Part shown: one piece after another, positions 32,613 to 40,720 of the stretch
Numbering within the stretch: position 1 is the first letter of the stretch
Layout of the letters: each line of letters begins with the position of its first letter
Assembly: GCA_023428295.1 (NCBI GenBank)
Contig: JAEYYV010000048.1
Location: 1 to 53,373, forward strand
DNA length: 53,373 nt
Source: Pseudomonadota bacterium
GTDB taxonomy: Bacteria > Myxococcota_A > Polyangia > Haliangiales > Haliangiaceae
Direction: 5' to 3'
Made by a program: the position numbers and the translations under genes
Notes under the pieces: generated by a model
What the model was told of the DNA's origin: nothing
Seen by the model: only the letters and a program-made list of their open reading frames with translations
The model's database searches: none

Positions 32613-33614
32613 TCACTCGTCGCTGCCGCCGACCGCGGCCGCGATCGCGACATCCTGCGCCTTCACCTTCGACGGATCGAACTTCTTCGCTCCGTCGATC
32701 ATCTTGTCGATGGTCTTGTCGAAGTCAGGGCGCGCATCGTCGTTGCCCGGCTTCGCGAACCGCAACGGGTTCACGCGAGCGACGACGATCGGCTTCAAGT
32801 AGCCGCTCGTGAAGCCCGATGCCTTCAAGCGATTGACGGCCTCGGCGACGGCTTCGTCGAGCTCGAGCAGCTTGTCCGCGTGCGCCTCGCGTAGCACGAG
32901 GCTCTTCTTCATCGGATCCGTCGAGAACGCCTCGGTCTTCGACACGACCGAGTTGTACGCGCCGCCCGAGAATCGCGAGTTCTTCTCGTAGCAAACGCCG
33001 AGCGTGACCAGCGACGCTTGCTCGAGCTCGAACGCGACATCGCTCTCGCTCTGGTTCGCGCGCTTGGGATCCGCCGCGATCGCGCGCGCCATACGGATCA
33101 CCTCGATCGCCTTGTCCTTCAGCGTGTGCGCTTTCTCCGTGTTGAGCGCGAGGATGCGGAACGCGATCTCGGGCTCGGGCATCACGAGCGCGATCACGGT
33201 CTTCGCGCCGAGCGAGGTCAGCGCTTGCAGGCGGTGCATGCCGTTCGGCGAGATGAAGATGTCTCCGCCCGGAACCGCGATCACCGGATCGAGGAAGCGA
33301 CCGACCTTGGGGATCACGGCGGCGAGCCGATCCGCGTGCGTCTTGGACAGCTCGCGCTGATACGGTGTCGGCTTGACCTTCTCGAGCGGCAGCGCGGCGA
33401 GCGCGACCCAGTTGCCACCGAATGGCTCGCGATACGCGGCGAGCGTCTGGCCACCGGCGTCGTCGATCGCCTTCTCGAGCTTGGTCATCTCCGCCGACTT
33501 GGCTCCCGAAGTGACCTCATCCGGTCCGAGGCCAACGGAACCGGGCGCTGCTTTCACTTTCTTCGCGCGGGGCTTCGAGGGCTTCTTCGGAGCCGCGGAC
33601 TTAGCCTTTGCCAT
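32613..33614 (-). CDS. ParB/Spo0J-like N-terminal-domain protein
   Basis: 333 aa. A Lys/Ala/Pro-rich basic N-terminus (1-40) precedes a ParB-N-type domain (about 70-150): LPLEKVKPTPYQRELSKTHADRLA, VGRFLDPVIAVPG and ISPNGMHRLQALTSLGA. The last corresponds to the GERRxRA box, with GMHRLQA here. The rest is helical and lacks a clear ParB helix-turn-helix. The ParB fold binds CTP or acts as a nuclease in relatives. There is no parA nearby and the gene is not in a chromosome-partition context. TACACT lies 7 nt before the ATG. Confidence 0.75.
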   Translation of the reverse strand: MAKAKSAAPKKPSKPRAKKVKAAPGSVGLGPDEVTSGAKSAEMTKLEKAIDDAGGQTLAAYREPFGGNWVALAALPLEKVKPTPYQRELSKTHADRLAAVIPKVGRFLDPVIAVPGGDIFISPNGMHRLQALTSLGAKTVIALVMPEPEIAFRILALNTEKAHTLKDKAIEVIRMARAIAADPKRANQSESDVAFELEQASLVTLGVCYEKNSRFSGGAYNSVVSKTEAFSTDPMKKSLVLREAHADKLLELDEAVAEAVNRLKASGFTSGYLKPIVVARVNPLRFAKPGNDDARPDFDKTIDKMIDGAKKFDPSKVKAQDVAIAAAVGGSDE

Positions 33615-33621
33615 GCAGCGC

Positions 33622-33634
33622 AGTGTAGTAGGGT
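33622..33634. promoter_or_regulatory. Two abutting divergent -10 boxes (ParB-like and YpfJ-like genes)
   Basis: TACACT (33622-33627, minus strand) ends 7 nt before the ParB-like ATG. TAGGGT (33629-33634, plus strand) ends 6 nt before the YpfJ GTG. The start codons are only 26 nt apart, so each promoter's -35 region falls inside the other gene and polymerases should exclude each other. Confidence 0.45.
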
Positions 33635-33640
33635 GGGGAC

Positions 33641-34501
33641 GTGAAGTGGCAGCGGGGCACGAAGAACGACGACGTGATCGACGCGCGTGGGCGAGCAGCC
33701 CCGAAAGTCGCGGCCGGTGGCATCGGTGTTGTCGTGCTGGTGTTCGTGGTCGCGAAGCTGTTCAACGTCGACATCAGCGGGCTCGTCGGCGGATCGAGCT
33801 CGTCGTCGAGCTCGTCCAGCTCGGGCTCGACGAAGCACGAGCCGGAGCCACCGAAGGAGCCGGATCCGGATGCCGAGCTGGTCGACTTCGTGCGCTTCGT
33901 GATGAAGGACATCCAAGACACGTTCGACGGCCTGCTGAAAGCCGATGGGCGTCGCTACGAGCGCGCGAAGCTCATCATCTTCACCGCTGCGGTCGACACG
34001 GCGTGCGGTCGGTCGTCGGCGGCGATCGGACCGTTCTATTGCCCGGGCGATTCGAACGCGTACATCGATCTCTCGTTCTACAAAGACCTGCGCACCAAGC
34101 TCGGCGCTCCCGGTGACTTCGCGCAGGCGTATGTCCTCGCGCACGAGATCGGTCACCACCTGCAGAACCTCCTTCGCGTCGATCAGGATCGCGGAAAGTT
34201 GAGCAAGAGCCGCACGCGCAACGAGCACTCCGTCCGCGTCGAGCTACAAGCCGATTGCTACGCCGGCGTGTGGGCGCATCACGCCGCGGGCAAGAAGCTC
34301 CTCGAGATCGGCGATCTCGAAGAGGCGATGACCGCGGCCAAAGAGATCGGCGACGATCGCCTGCAGAAGAAGGCCGGCGTCGACGACATCAATCCCGAGA
34401 CGTTCACGCACGGCACCTCCGAGCAACGCATGAAGTGGTTCCGCATCGGTTACGACGCAGGAACGCTCCCTTCGTGCGACACGTTCTCCGTCACCCCGTA
34501 A
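33641..34501 (+). CDS. ypfJ: YpfJ-type predicted neutral zinc metallopeptidase
   Basis: 286 aa. The opening MKWQRGTKNDDVIDARG is the hallmark of the YpfJ/KPN_02809 family (PF04228-type). A TM helix (about 25-45) and a Ser-rich linker follow. The zinc motif is HEIGHHLQ with downstream RVELQADCYAGVWAH, and Cys pairs appear in AACGRSSAAIGPFYC-like text (TACGRSSAAIGPFYC). The family is annotated as a putative membrane-anchored metallopeptidase; its substrate is not known to me. GTG start with TAGGGT 6 nt upstream. serA follows after 7 nt and may be co-transcribed. Confidence 0.9.
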   Translation: MKWQRGTKNDDVIDARGRAAPKVAAGGIGVVVLVFVVAKLFNVDISGLVGGSSSSSSSSSSGSTKHEPEPPKEPDPDAELVDFVRFVMKDIQDTFDGLLKADGRRYERAKLIIFTAAVDTACGRSSAAIGPFYCPGDSNAYIDLSFYKDLRTKLGAPGDFAQAYVLAHEIGHHLQNLLRVDQDRGKLSKSRTRNEHSVRVELQADCYAGVWAHHAAGKKLLEIGDLEEAMTAAKEIGDDRLQKKAGVDDINPETFTHGTSEQRMKWFRIGYDAGTLPSCDTFSVTP

Positions 34502-34508
34502 ACGCTTT

Positions 34509-35735
34509 ATGACCACCACGTCGTTTCCCAAGAGCGAGATCAAGATCCTCCTGCTGGAGAACATCCATGCGGTCGCCGCCGAGGCATTCCGCGCGGAGGG
34601 CTTTCAAGTCGAGCTGGTCAAGGGCGCGCTCCCCGAGGACGAGCTGATCCAGCGCATCAAGGATGTTCACATCCTCGGCATTCGCAGCAAGACGCAGGTC
34701 ACCGAGCGCGTGCTCGACGAGGCGCGACGCCTCCTCGCCATCGGCGCGTTCTGCATCGGCACCAACCAGATCCGCACCACGTACGCCAACAACCGTGGCG
34801 TGCCCGCGTTCAACGCACCGTTCTCCAACACGCGCTCCGTCGCCGAGCTGATCCTCGCCGAGATCGTGATGCTGTCGCGCCACATCGGTGATCGCTCGCG
34901 TGAAGTGCACGACGGCCGGTGGACCAAGTCCGCCGTTGGCGCACACGAGGTTCGCGGCAAGACCATCGGCATCGTCGGGTATGGCCACATCGGCAGCCAG
35001 ATCGGCGTGCTCGCCGAAGCATTCGGCATGCGCGTGGTCTTCTTCGACATCCTCGCCAAGCTGCCCATGGGCAACAACCGCCCGCTCGCCAAGCTGGAGG
35101 ACGTCCTCGCCGAGGCGGACTTCGTCACGCTGCACGTTCCCGAGACGCCGCAGACCAAGAACATGATCGGCGCCGCGGAGCTCGCGCGCATGAAGCCAGG
35201 CGCGTGTCTGCTCAACGCGTCGCGCGGCACCGTCGTCGAGATCGATGCGCTCGCCGCGGCGCTCCGGTCGGGTCACATCGGTGGCTGCGCCGTCGACGTC
35301 TATCCCGAGGAGCCAGAGACCAACAGCGACGGCTTCGTGTCCGCGCTTCGCGGCCAGCGCAACACGATCCTCACGCCGCACATCGGCGGCTCGACCGAGG
35401 AAGCGCAAGAAGCGATCGGTCGCGAGGTCAGTGCCTCGCTCATCAAGTACATCAACGCGGGTGCCACGACCGGCGCGGTGAACTTCCCGCACATCGAGTC
35501 GCCCATGACCAGGGGCTCGCACCGCATCTTGAACGTGCACAAGAACGTCCCCGGCGTTCTGCGCGACATCAACAAGATCGTCTCGGACAACAACGCCAAC
35601 ATTCGCGCGCAGATCCTCGCGACCGACGCTGACATCGGTTACCTCGTCATGGATCTCGATCAGGACGTCTCTGCCGACGTGAAGCGCGGCATCGCGGCGC
35701 TGCCGACCAGCATCAAGACGCGCATCCTGTTCTAG
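34509..35735 (+). CDS. serA: D-3-phosphoglycerate dehydrogenase
   Basis: 408 aa, the length of the E. coli-type enzyme with one ACT domain. It oxidises 3-phosphoglycerate in the first step of serine synthesis. FCIGTNQI and FNAPFSNTRSVAEL are diagnostic. The NAD fold has GIVGYGHIGSQIG; catalytic Arg lies in NASRGTVVEID, Glu in the DVYPEEPE region, and His in LTPHIGGSTEEAQ. The C-terminal ACT domain (about 335-408) is the likely serine-feedback site. It probably shares a transcript with ypfJ. Its stop lies in the first copy of a 10-bp tandem duplication. Confidence 0.96.
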   Translation: MTTTSFPKSEIKILLLENIHAVAAEAFRAEGFQVELVKGALPEDELIQRIKDVHILGIRSKTQVTERVLDEARRLLAIGAFCIGTNQIRTTYANNRGVPAFNAPFSNTRSVAELILAEIVMLSRHIGDRSREVHDGRWTKSAVGAHEVRGKTIGIVGYGHIGSQIGVLAEAFGMRVVFFDILAKLPMGNNRPLAKLEDVLAEADFVTLHVPETPQTKNMIGAAELARMKPGACLLNASRGTVVEIDALAAALRSGHIGGCAVDVYPEEPETNSDGFVSALRGQRNTILTPHIGGSTEEAQEAIGREVSASLIKYINAGATTGAVNFPHIESPMTRGSHRILNVHKNVPGVLRDINKIVSDNNANIRAQILATDADIGYLVMDLDQDVSADVKRGIAALPTSIKTRILF

Positions 35736-35749
35736 ATCGTTCTAGATCG
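35730..35749. repeat. Exact 10-bp tandem duplication at convergent stop codons
   Basis: TTCTAGATCG occurs twice in a row. The first copy supplies the TAG of serA (35733-35735) and the second, read on the other strand, the TAG of the flavoprotein gene (35742-35744). Confidence 0.9.
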
Positions 35750-36629
35750 CGTTCATCAGCAGGTGATTGATCGACGCGGCGGCGAGGTTGCCATTGCCCG
35801 CTGCGATCTGCGCACTCTGGCGCATCGTCGTGAGATCGCCCGCGGCATGGATGCGCGGCACGGACGTCTGCATGTGCATGTCGACCTTCACGAAGCCCCA
35901 CTCGTCGAGAGCGATGCCGGCCTCGCTGACGAGCGCGGTCTGCCGCTGCGGCGGATGCGCGAACAGCACGCTGCGCGCGACCTCGCCACCCTCGAGCTGC
36001 ACGGCCGCGAGCTTGCCGGTCTCGGCGCGAAACCCGAGGAGGCGACGCTCGTCGAGGCGAATCTCGGCGCGCGCGAGCGTGGCGCGGACGTCGTTGGGGA
36101 CCGCATAGGCGCCGCCCGTGAACACGATGACGTCGTCGGTCCACGCTCGCAGGAGCTGCGGGAACCCGGCGCCGACCATCGTCTCGAGCCGTGCCCAGTA
36201 GCCCCACGGCTGATCGGCGACCTCGTAGCCGTGACAGTACGGACACTGGAAGATGCTCTCGCCCCACAACTCGCGAAAGCCGGGCAGATCGGGCGGCTCG
36301 TCGACCATGCCGGTCGCGAGCAGCACGCGCCGCGCGTCCACGGTGTCGCAACCGACGTGTAGCGTGACGCGATCCGCAGCAGGTTCGAGCCGCTGGACCC
36401 ACTCGATGCGTCGCTCGACGGTGCGATAGCGCTCGAGCTCCACGTGCGCGAGCCGGCGCATCTCGCGAGGTGGCGTGCCGTCGCGCGTGAGGAAGCCGTG
36501 GACCTCGATCGCCTTCGCGTTGCGCGGCTCGCCCGCGTCGAGGAGAAGCACCTTGCGGCGCGCGCGGCCGAGCTGCAACGCGGCGGTGAGCCCGGCCGGA
36601 CCGCCACCGATGATCGCGACATCGTACAT
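35742..36629 (-). CDS. Thioredoxin-reductase-like FAD/NAD(P) oxidoreductase with CPYC motif
   Basis: 295 aa. FAD-binding GGGPAGLTAALQLGRARRKVLLLD at the N-terminus, a conserved ATGMVDEPPDLPG, redox-active CPYC in FQCPYCHGYE (about 130-138), and the C-terminal FAD motif IHAAGDLTT. This is the small thioredoxin-reductase fold. The CPYCHGYE form is also seen in dithiol oxidases related to GliT (recalled family knowledge), so reduction of thioredoxin is not certain. A paralogue lies at 40721-41653. The gene has its own promoter with an overlapping palindrome. Confidence 0.88.
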   Translation of the reverse strand: MYDVAIIGGGPAGLTAALQLGRARRKVLLLDAGEPRNAKAIEVHGFLTRDGTPPREMRRLAHVELERYRTVERRIEWVQRLEPAADRVTLHVGCDTVDARRVLLATGMVDEPPDLPGFRELWGESIFQCPYCHGYEVADQPWGYWARLETMVGAGFPQLLRAWTDDVIVFTGGAYAVPNDVRATLARAEIRLDERRLLGFRAETGKLAAVQLEGGEVARSVLFAHPPQRQTALVSEAGIALDEWGFVKVDMHMQTSVPRIHAAGDLTTMRQSAQIAAGNGNLAAASINHLLMNAI

Positions 36630-36635
36630 GTCTTC

Positions 36636-36663
36636 ACTCTAGCCAGATGCAATCCTATTGCAA
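36636..36663 (-). promoter_or_regulatory. Promoter with overlapping operator-like palindrome, flavoprotein gene
   Basis: TTGCAA (-35, 36658-36663), a 16-nt spacer and TAGAGT (-10, 36636-36641), ending 6 nt before the ATG. The perfect inverted repeat TGCAAT-CCT-ATTGCA (36648-36662) lies over the -35 and spacer, where a repressor could bind. Confidence 0.45.
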
Positions 36664-36699
36664 CTACGGGTCGACAGTTTGATTGTCAGCCCCCGCGGG

Positions 36700-36705
36700 T
36701 AGGGT
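36700..36705 (+). promoter_or_regulatory. Candidate -10 box of tdk (leaderless type)
   Basis: TAGGGT ends 6 nt before the GTG at 36712; TTTGAT (36678-36683) lies 16 nt further upstream. Confidence 0.4.
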
Positions 36706-36711
36706 CCGGTC

Positions 36712-37317
36712 GTGGCCAAGCTCTACTTCCGGTACGGAACGATGGATTCGGCGAAGTCGCTCAATCTGCTCGCGGTAGCGCACAATTATCGCAAGCAGGG
36801 CAAGCGCGTCCTCCTGATGAAGCCGCGCCTGGACACGCGGTTCGGAGCGGGAAAGATCTCGTCGCGCGCGGGGCTCGAGGCGGACGCAGACATGATGATC
36901 GATGAAGAGACCGCGCTCGATGCGCGCGACTACGCCAACATCGATTGCATCCTCGTCGACGAAGCGCAGTTCTTGCCCCCGCAGGTCATCGAGGATCTGC
37001 GCCGCATCACGGTGGATCCCGGCGTGCCGGTCATCTGCTACGGCCTCCGCACGGACTTTCGCACCAAGCTGTTTCCAGGCGCGCAGCGTCTGATGGAGCT
37101 CGCGGATCGCATCGAGGAGGTGAAGGTCACCTGCCAGTACTGCGCGAAGAAGGCGATCTGCAACCTGCGCTTCGTCAACGGCACGCCCACCGTGCGCGGA
37201 CCACAGATCCAGCTCGGCGCGGACGAGAGCTACGCGCCGGTGTGCTGGGCACACTACGACGAGGCAACTCGCCAGGCCTCGACCGAGGTCAGCGGCGGTG
37301 TCTTGCGCCCAAGTTGA
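36712..37317 (+). CDS. tdk: Thymidine kinase
   Basis: 201 aa type II thymidine kinase, which phosphorylates thymidine with ATP in the salvage pathway. P-loop region YGTMDSAKS (9-16 for GTMDSAKS), Walker B/catalytic DEAQ (82-85), the lasso zinc site CQYCAKKA with a second partial pair PVCWAHY, and GADESYAPVC-type substrate loop. The second Gly of the usual SGKT/SGKS is Ala here; related Firmicutes-type enzymes tolerate S or A at this place, so activity is still expected. GTG start. Confidence 0.93.
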   Translation: MAKLYFRYGTMDSAKSLNLLAVAHNYRKQGKRVLLMKPRLDTRFGAGKISSRAGLEADADMMIDEETALDARDYANIDCILVDEAQFLPPQVIEDLRRITVDPGVPVICYGLRTDFRTKLFPGAQRLMELADRIEEVKVTCQYCAKKAICNLRFVNGTPTVRGPQIQLGADESYAPVCWAHYDEATRQASTEVSGGVLRPS

Positions 37318-37341
37318 GGCTCGCCCAGCGTCGAGCCGGGT

Positions 37342-39276
37342 CTAGTTGAGATCGGCGCGGCGGGTTCGCCAATCACGGAACAGCTGGCCAAAGCGCGGAT
37401 CGTGCTGGAGTGGTGCGAGATCGGAGTCGGTCTCCATCTTCTCGCTGTGCTCGTACTCGTGCTCGATGGCGAACTGCACTTGCTCGATCGCGCGATCGAT
37501 CTCGCCGACCGAAGCGTACGCGCACGCGGCCGAGTGGAAGATGTACGGATTCTCGGCGGCGTACGGCTGGCCGCCATCGGCGAGCTCGACGGCGAGGTCG
37601 AAATCGCCGAGCGCGTGCGCGTGAATACACGCGTTGTTCCACGCCATCACGAGCGCCGTGCGCGCTTCCCCGGCATCGCGCGGCGGAACGGGCAGCGAGA
37701 GCACGCGGCGCAGGATCGCGAGAGCCTGGGGACGCTCCACGGTGAAGCTCGCGTTGTACAGGTACGGCACGAGCTGCGGGATCTCGGGCAAGCGAGACAG
37801 CACGGCGCCGAGCTGCGCGGGCGCGTGACGTGCGATCGAGCCGACGAGCTCCGCGATCTCCTCGGAGTCGGTTCCGCGAAGCGTCTCGTCGTCGAGGAGC
37901 TCGAGTGCATCGCCGAGATGTTCGGACGCGTGCTCGGCGCTCTCGCCGACTACGAGCAGCCGCACGTCCCGCCGCTCGGCGCCGCGCGCGAGGGCCACCG
38001 CCTCCTCGACACGCTGTTGCCGCACGAGGACGATGCCGAGGTAGCCGGTCGCATCCGAGGATGCATCGAACGACAGCGCGCGACGCAGCAGGCGCTCGGC
38101 GATCACCGCGGTCTCGGTCTCGTCTGGATCGTGCTCCAGCGCGATCTCGATCAGCATGCCCGCGAGCTCGCGACGGCTCCATGCGCTCTGGCTCACGGCC
38201 CACGAGAGCGCGGCCTCCTCGCCATGCCTCCGGAAGCGCTCGGCGAACGGATTGCCCGCCAAGATGAACGGCGCCGTGCCGTCGTCGGTGATCGCGCGCG
38301 ACTTCACCGCGTCGTCGACGGCGTCGAAGCGCGCCCACGCGAGCGGGATGATGTCGTTGATGCGCGCGACGATCCACAGGAGGAAGTGCACCTGATCCGT
38401 CGCGGTCGCGGGCACCGCGAGGCGCTCGGCCCACATCAGCGCGGAGCGATGCGTTCGGTCGTGCACCACGTCCGCGCGCTGGAACGGCTCGAACTCGTCG
38501 GCGCGCTCGTCTTGATACGCCGATAGCCACAGCGCGAAGAACGCGTTGACCACGGACTCCTCGCCCGGAAGCTGCGGGCCCGAGAGCTTCACCGCGACAC
38601 CGAAGCTCTCCCAGTCGTACTCGTCGATCATCTCCGGGAAGCGCTCGATCGGGAACGGAACGCTGTGCTCGAACGGCGGCGTCCCGTTGCGCCAGTGGCT
38701 CTCCATCACGCCCGTGATGTCGCCCTCGAGCAGATCGTCCTCCAGCTCATCGTCATCGTCGTCGTCGTCCGCAAGATCCGGATCGACCTCGGGCTCGATC
38801 GACGGTGCTGGCGCATCGGGCGCGGCATAGATGACCTCGGCCTTCTCGTCGAAGACTGCGTCCACGATCTCGGGCTCGTCGCCGGAGTCCCCGGTGTCGT
38901 CATCGCTGTCTTCCACCGGCTCGGCCTCGACGAGCTCGAGCCACGCGACCCCATCGATGCCGGTCTCGATCTTCACGCACCAGATCGCTTCGAGCCCGTA
39001 CGCCGCGGCCGCCCGCTCGAACGCCGCGCGCTGCGCTTCAACATCGGAGGACGACGGCGGCAACCACGGCGCCGCGAGCCATTGCCGCTCCATCTCGTCG
39101 GCCTCGCGCTCCTCTTCGGAGCGCTCGCGCACCTCCTCGGGTTCGGTGACACCAGACTTCGCGAGCAGGTCCCACAGCGCACGTTGCCCCGCGGGATCGA
39201 GAGGCTTGGCACTCCTCGCGATCACGATCCCTCGCGCGAGCTCGCTGCGCCGCGGCTCGAGGCCGTTCAGCTCCAC
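37342..39276 (-). CDS. Large acidic protein with C-terminal TPR-like repeats, unknown function
   Basis: 644 aa. After a helical N-terminal part comes a very acidic stretch (about 120-190) that includes DDDDDDDELEDDLLEGD. The middle domain (about 200-400) is not recognised. The C-terminal 200 residues contain TPR-like helices (NNACIHAHALGDFDLAVELA, YAENPYIFHSAACAYASVGEIDRAIEQ). The acidic region suggests binding to basic partners. GTG at 39276, with TACGCT ending 7 nt upstream, sets the start. serine deaminase ends 18 nt upstream on the same strand. Confidence 0.7.
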   Translation of the reverse strand: MELNGLEPRRSELARGIVIARSAKPLDPAGQRALWDLLAKSGVTEPEEVRERSEEEREADEMERQWLAAPWLPPSSSDVEAQRAAFERAAAAYGLEAIWCVKIETGIDGVAWLELVEAEPVEDSDDDTGDSGDEPEIVDAVFDEKAEVIYAAPDAPAPSIEPEVDPDLADDDDDDDELEDDLLEGDITGVMESHWRNGTPPFEHSVPFPIERFPEMIDEYDWESFGVAVKLSGPQLPGEESVVNAFFALWLSAYQDERADEFEPFQRADVVHDRTHRSALMWAERLAVPATATDQVHFLLWIVARINDIIPLAWARFDAVDDAVKSRAITDDGTAPFILAGNPFAERFRRHGEEAALSWAVSQSAWSRRELAGMLIEIALEHDPDETETAVIAERLLRRALSFDASSDATGYLGIVLVRQQRVEEAVALARGAERRDVRLLVVGESAEHASEHLGDALELLDDETLRGTDSEEIAELVGSIARHAPAQLGAVLSRLPEIPQLVPYLYNASFTVERPQALAILRRVLSLPVPPRDAGEARTALVMAWNNACIHAHALGDFDLAVELADGGQPYAAENPYIFHSAACAYASVGEIDRAIEQVQFAIEHEYEHSEKMETDSDLAPLQHDPRFGQLFRDWRTRRADLN

Positions 39277-39283
39277 TGCTTCC

Positions 39284-39289
39284 AGCGTA
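39284..39289 (-). promoter_or_regulatory. Candidate -10 box of the acidic TPR gene (leaderless type)
   Basis: TACGCT ends 7 nt before the GTG at 39276, within the 18-nt gap after the serine deaminase stop. Confidence 0.35.
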
Positions 39290-39294
39290 CCCGA

Positions 39295-40671
39295 TCAACA
39301 CTCGATGATGTTGACCGCGAGACCACCACGCGCTGTCTCCTTGTACTTGCTGCTCATGTCCGCGCCGGTGCGCCACATGGTCTTGATCACCTTGTCGAGC
39401 GAGACCTTGTGCGTCCCATCGCCCTGCAGCGCGAGCCGCGCCGCATTGATCGCCTTCACGGCGCCCATCGCGTTGCGCTCGATGCACGGCACCTGCACGA
39501 GCCCACCGATCGGGTCGCACGTGAGTCCGAGGTTGTGCTCCATTCCGATCTCGGCGGCATTCTCGACCTGCGCGGGCGTACCTCCCATGACCTCCGCGAG
39601 CGCACCTGCCGCCATGGAGCACGCGACGCCGACCTCGCCTTGGCATCCGACCTCGGCGCCGCTGATCGACGCGTTCTTCTTGTACAGCGCGCCGATCGCG
39701 GCCGCCGTCAGGAGGAAGCGCATCGTGCCTTCCTCGTCGGCGTTCGGCAGAAAGCGCCGGTAGTACATGATCACCGCCGGGATGATCCCCGCAGCACCGT
39801 TCGTGGGCGCGGTCACCACGCGACCACCCGCAGCGTTCTCCTCGTTCACGGCCAGCGCGAACAAGTTGACCCAGTCCATGATCACCAACGGATCGCTGGC
39901 GCCGGCCGGGTCGCTCTTCATCCTGCGATGCAGCGCTGCAGCGCGACGCTTGACCTTGAGCCCGCCCGGCAGGATGCCTTCGCGCTCGCAGCCGCGCTTC
40001 ACGCAGCCTTCCATCGCGCGCCAGATCTGGCCGATGCGATCGCGCACCTCGGCTTCGGGCGTGTGCGCCTTCTCGTTCTCGAGCATGAGCGTCGAGATGG
40101 CCATGCCGTGGTCCGTTGCGTGGCGGAGCAGCTCCTCCGCGGTGTTGAACGGATACGGCACCTCGATCTGATCGGCGGGCGTGCTGCCATCCGCCGGTGC
40201 GCCCGCGTGATCGACGACGAACCCGCCGCCGACGCTGTAGTAGATGCGCTCGACGATCTTCGCGTCGCCGGCGAACGCCGTGAACCGCATGCCGTTCGCG
40301 TGCAGCGGCAGCTTGTCTCGGCGGTGAAAGATCAGCGACTGCTCGACATCGAGCGCGACCTCGCGCGTGCCCAGCAAGCAGATGCGCTTTGCCGCCACGA
40401 CCTTCGCGACGCGCTTCTCGACGGAGTCGACGTCCACCGTCGCTGGATCGTCGCCCTCGAGTCCCAAGATGATCGCGCGATCACTGCCGTGCCCTTTGCC
40501 CGTGAAGCCGAGCGAGCCGAACAGCTCGACCTTCACGCCGGTGGTCTGTGCGAGCTGCCCGTCGGCCTCGAGCCGCTGCACGAAGCGCTTCGCCGCGCGC
40601 ATCGGGCCGACGGTGTGCGAGCTCGATGGACCGATTCCGATCTTGAAGATGTCGAACACCGAGATGTGCAC
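39295..40671 (-). CDS. sdaA: L-serine ammonia-lyase (iron-sulfur type)
   Basis: 458 aa single-chain enzyme that deaminates L-serine to pyruvate. SVFDIFKIGIGPSSSHTVGPM at the N-terminus is the family hallmark. The cluster cysteines lie in GCQGEVGVACSMAAG and GLTCDPIGGLVQVPC, and the chain ends near a Cys (NIIEC), as in the E. coli enzymes. GTG start; TATGCT lies 8 nt upstream. It opposes SerA, encoded 4 kb away, in serine balance. Confidence 0.95.
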   Translation of the reverse strand: MHISVFDIFKIGIGPSSSHTVGPMRAAKRFVQRLEADGQLAQTTGVKVELFGSLGFTGKGHGSDRAIILGLEGDDPATVDVDSVEKRVAKVVAAKRICLLGTREVALDVEQSLIFHRRDKLPLHANGMRFTAFAGDAKIVERIYYSVGGGFVVDHAGAPADGSTPADQIEVPYPFNTAEELLRHATDHGMAISTLMLENEKAHTPEAEVRDRIGQIWRAMEGCVKRGCEREGILPGGLKVKRRAAALHRRMKSDPAGASDPLVIMDWVNLFALAVNEENAAGGRVVTAPTNGAAGIIPAVIMYYRRFLPNADEEGTMRFLLTAAAIGALYKKNASISGAEVGCQGEVGVACSMAAGALAEVMGGTPAQVENAAEIGMEHNLGLTCDPIGGLVQVPCIERNAMGAVKAINAARLALQGDGTHKVSLDKVIKTMWRTGADMSSKYKETARGGLAVNIIEC

Positions 40672-40679
40672 GTTCGCGC

Positions 40680-40685
40680 AGCATA
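40680..40685 (-). promoter_or_regulatory. Candidate -10 box of sdaA
   Basis: TATGCT ends 8 nt before the GTG at 40671, so the leader would be absent or one or two nucleotides long. Confidence 0.35.
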
Positions 40686-40720
40686 CCCGGATCCGTTACA
40701 GGTGGCCGTTCGGGGAAGCG

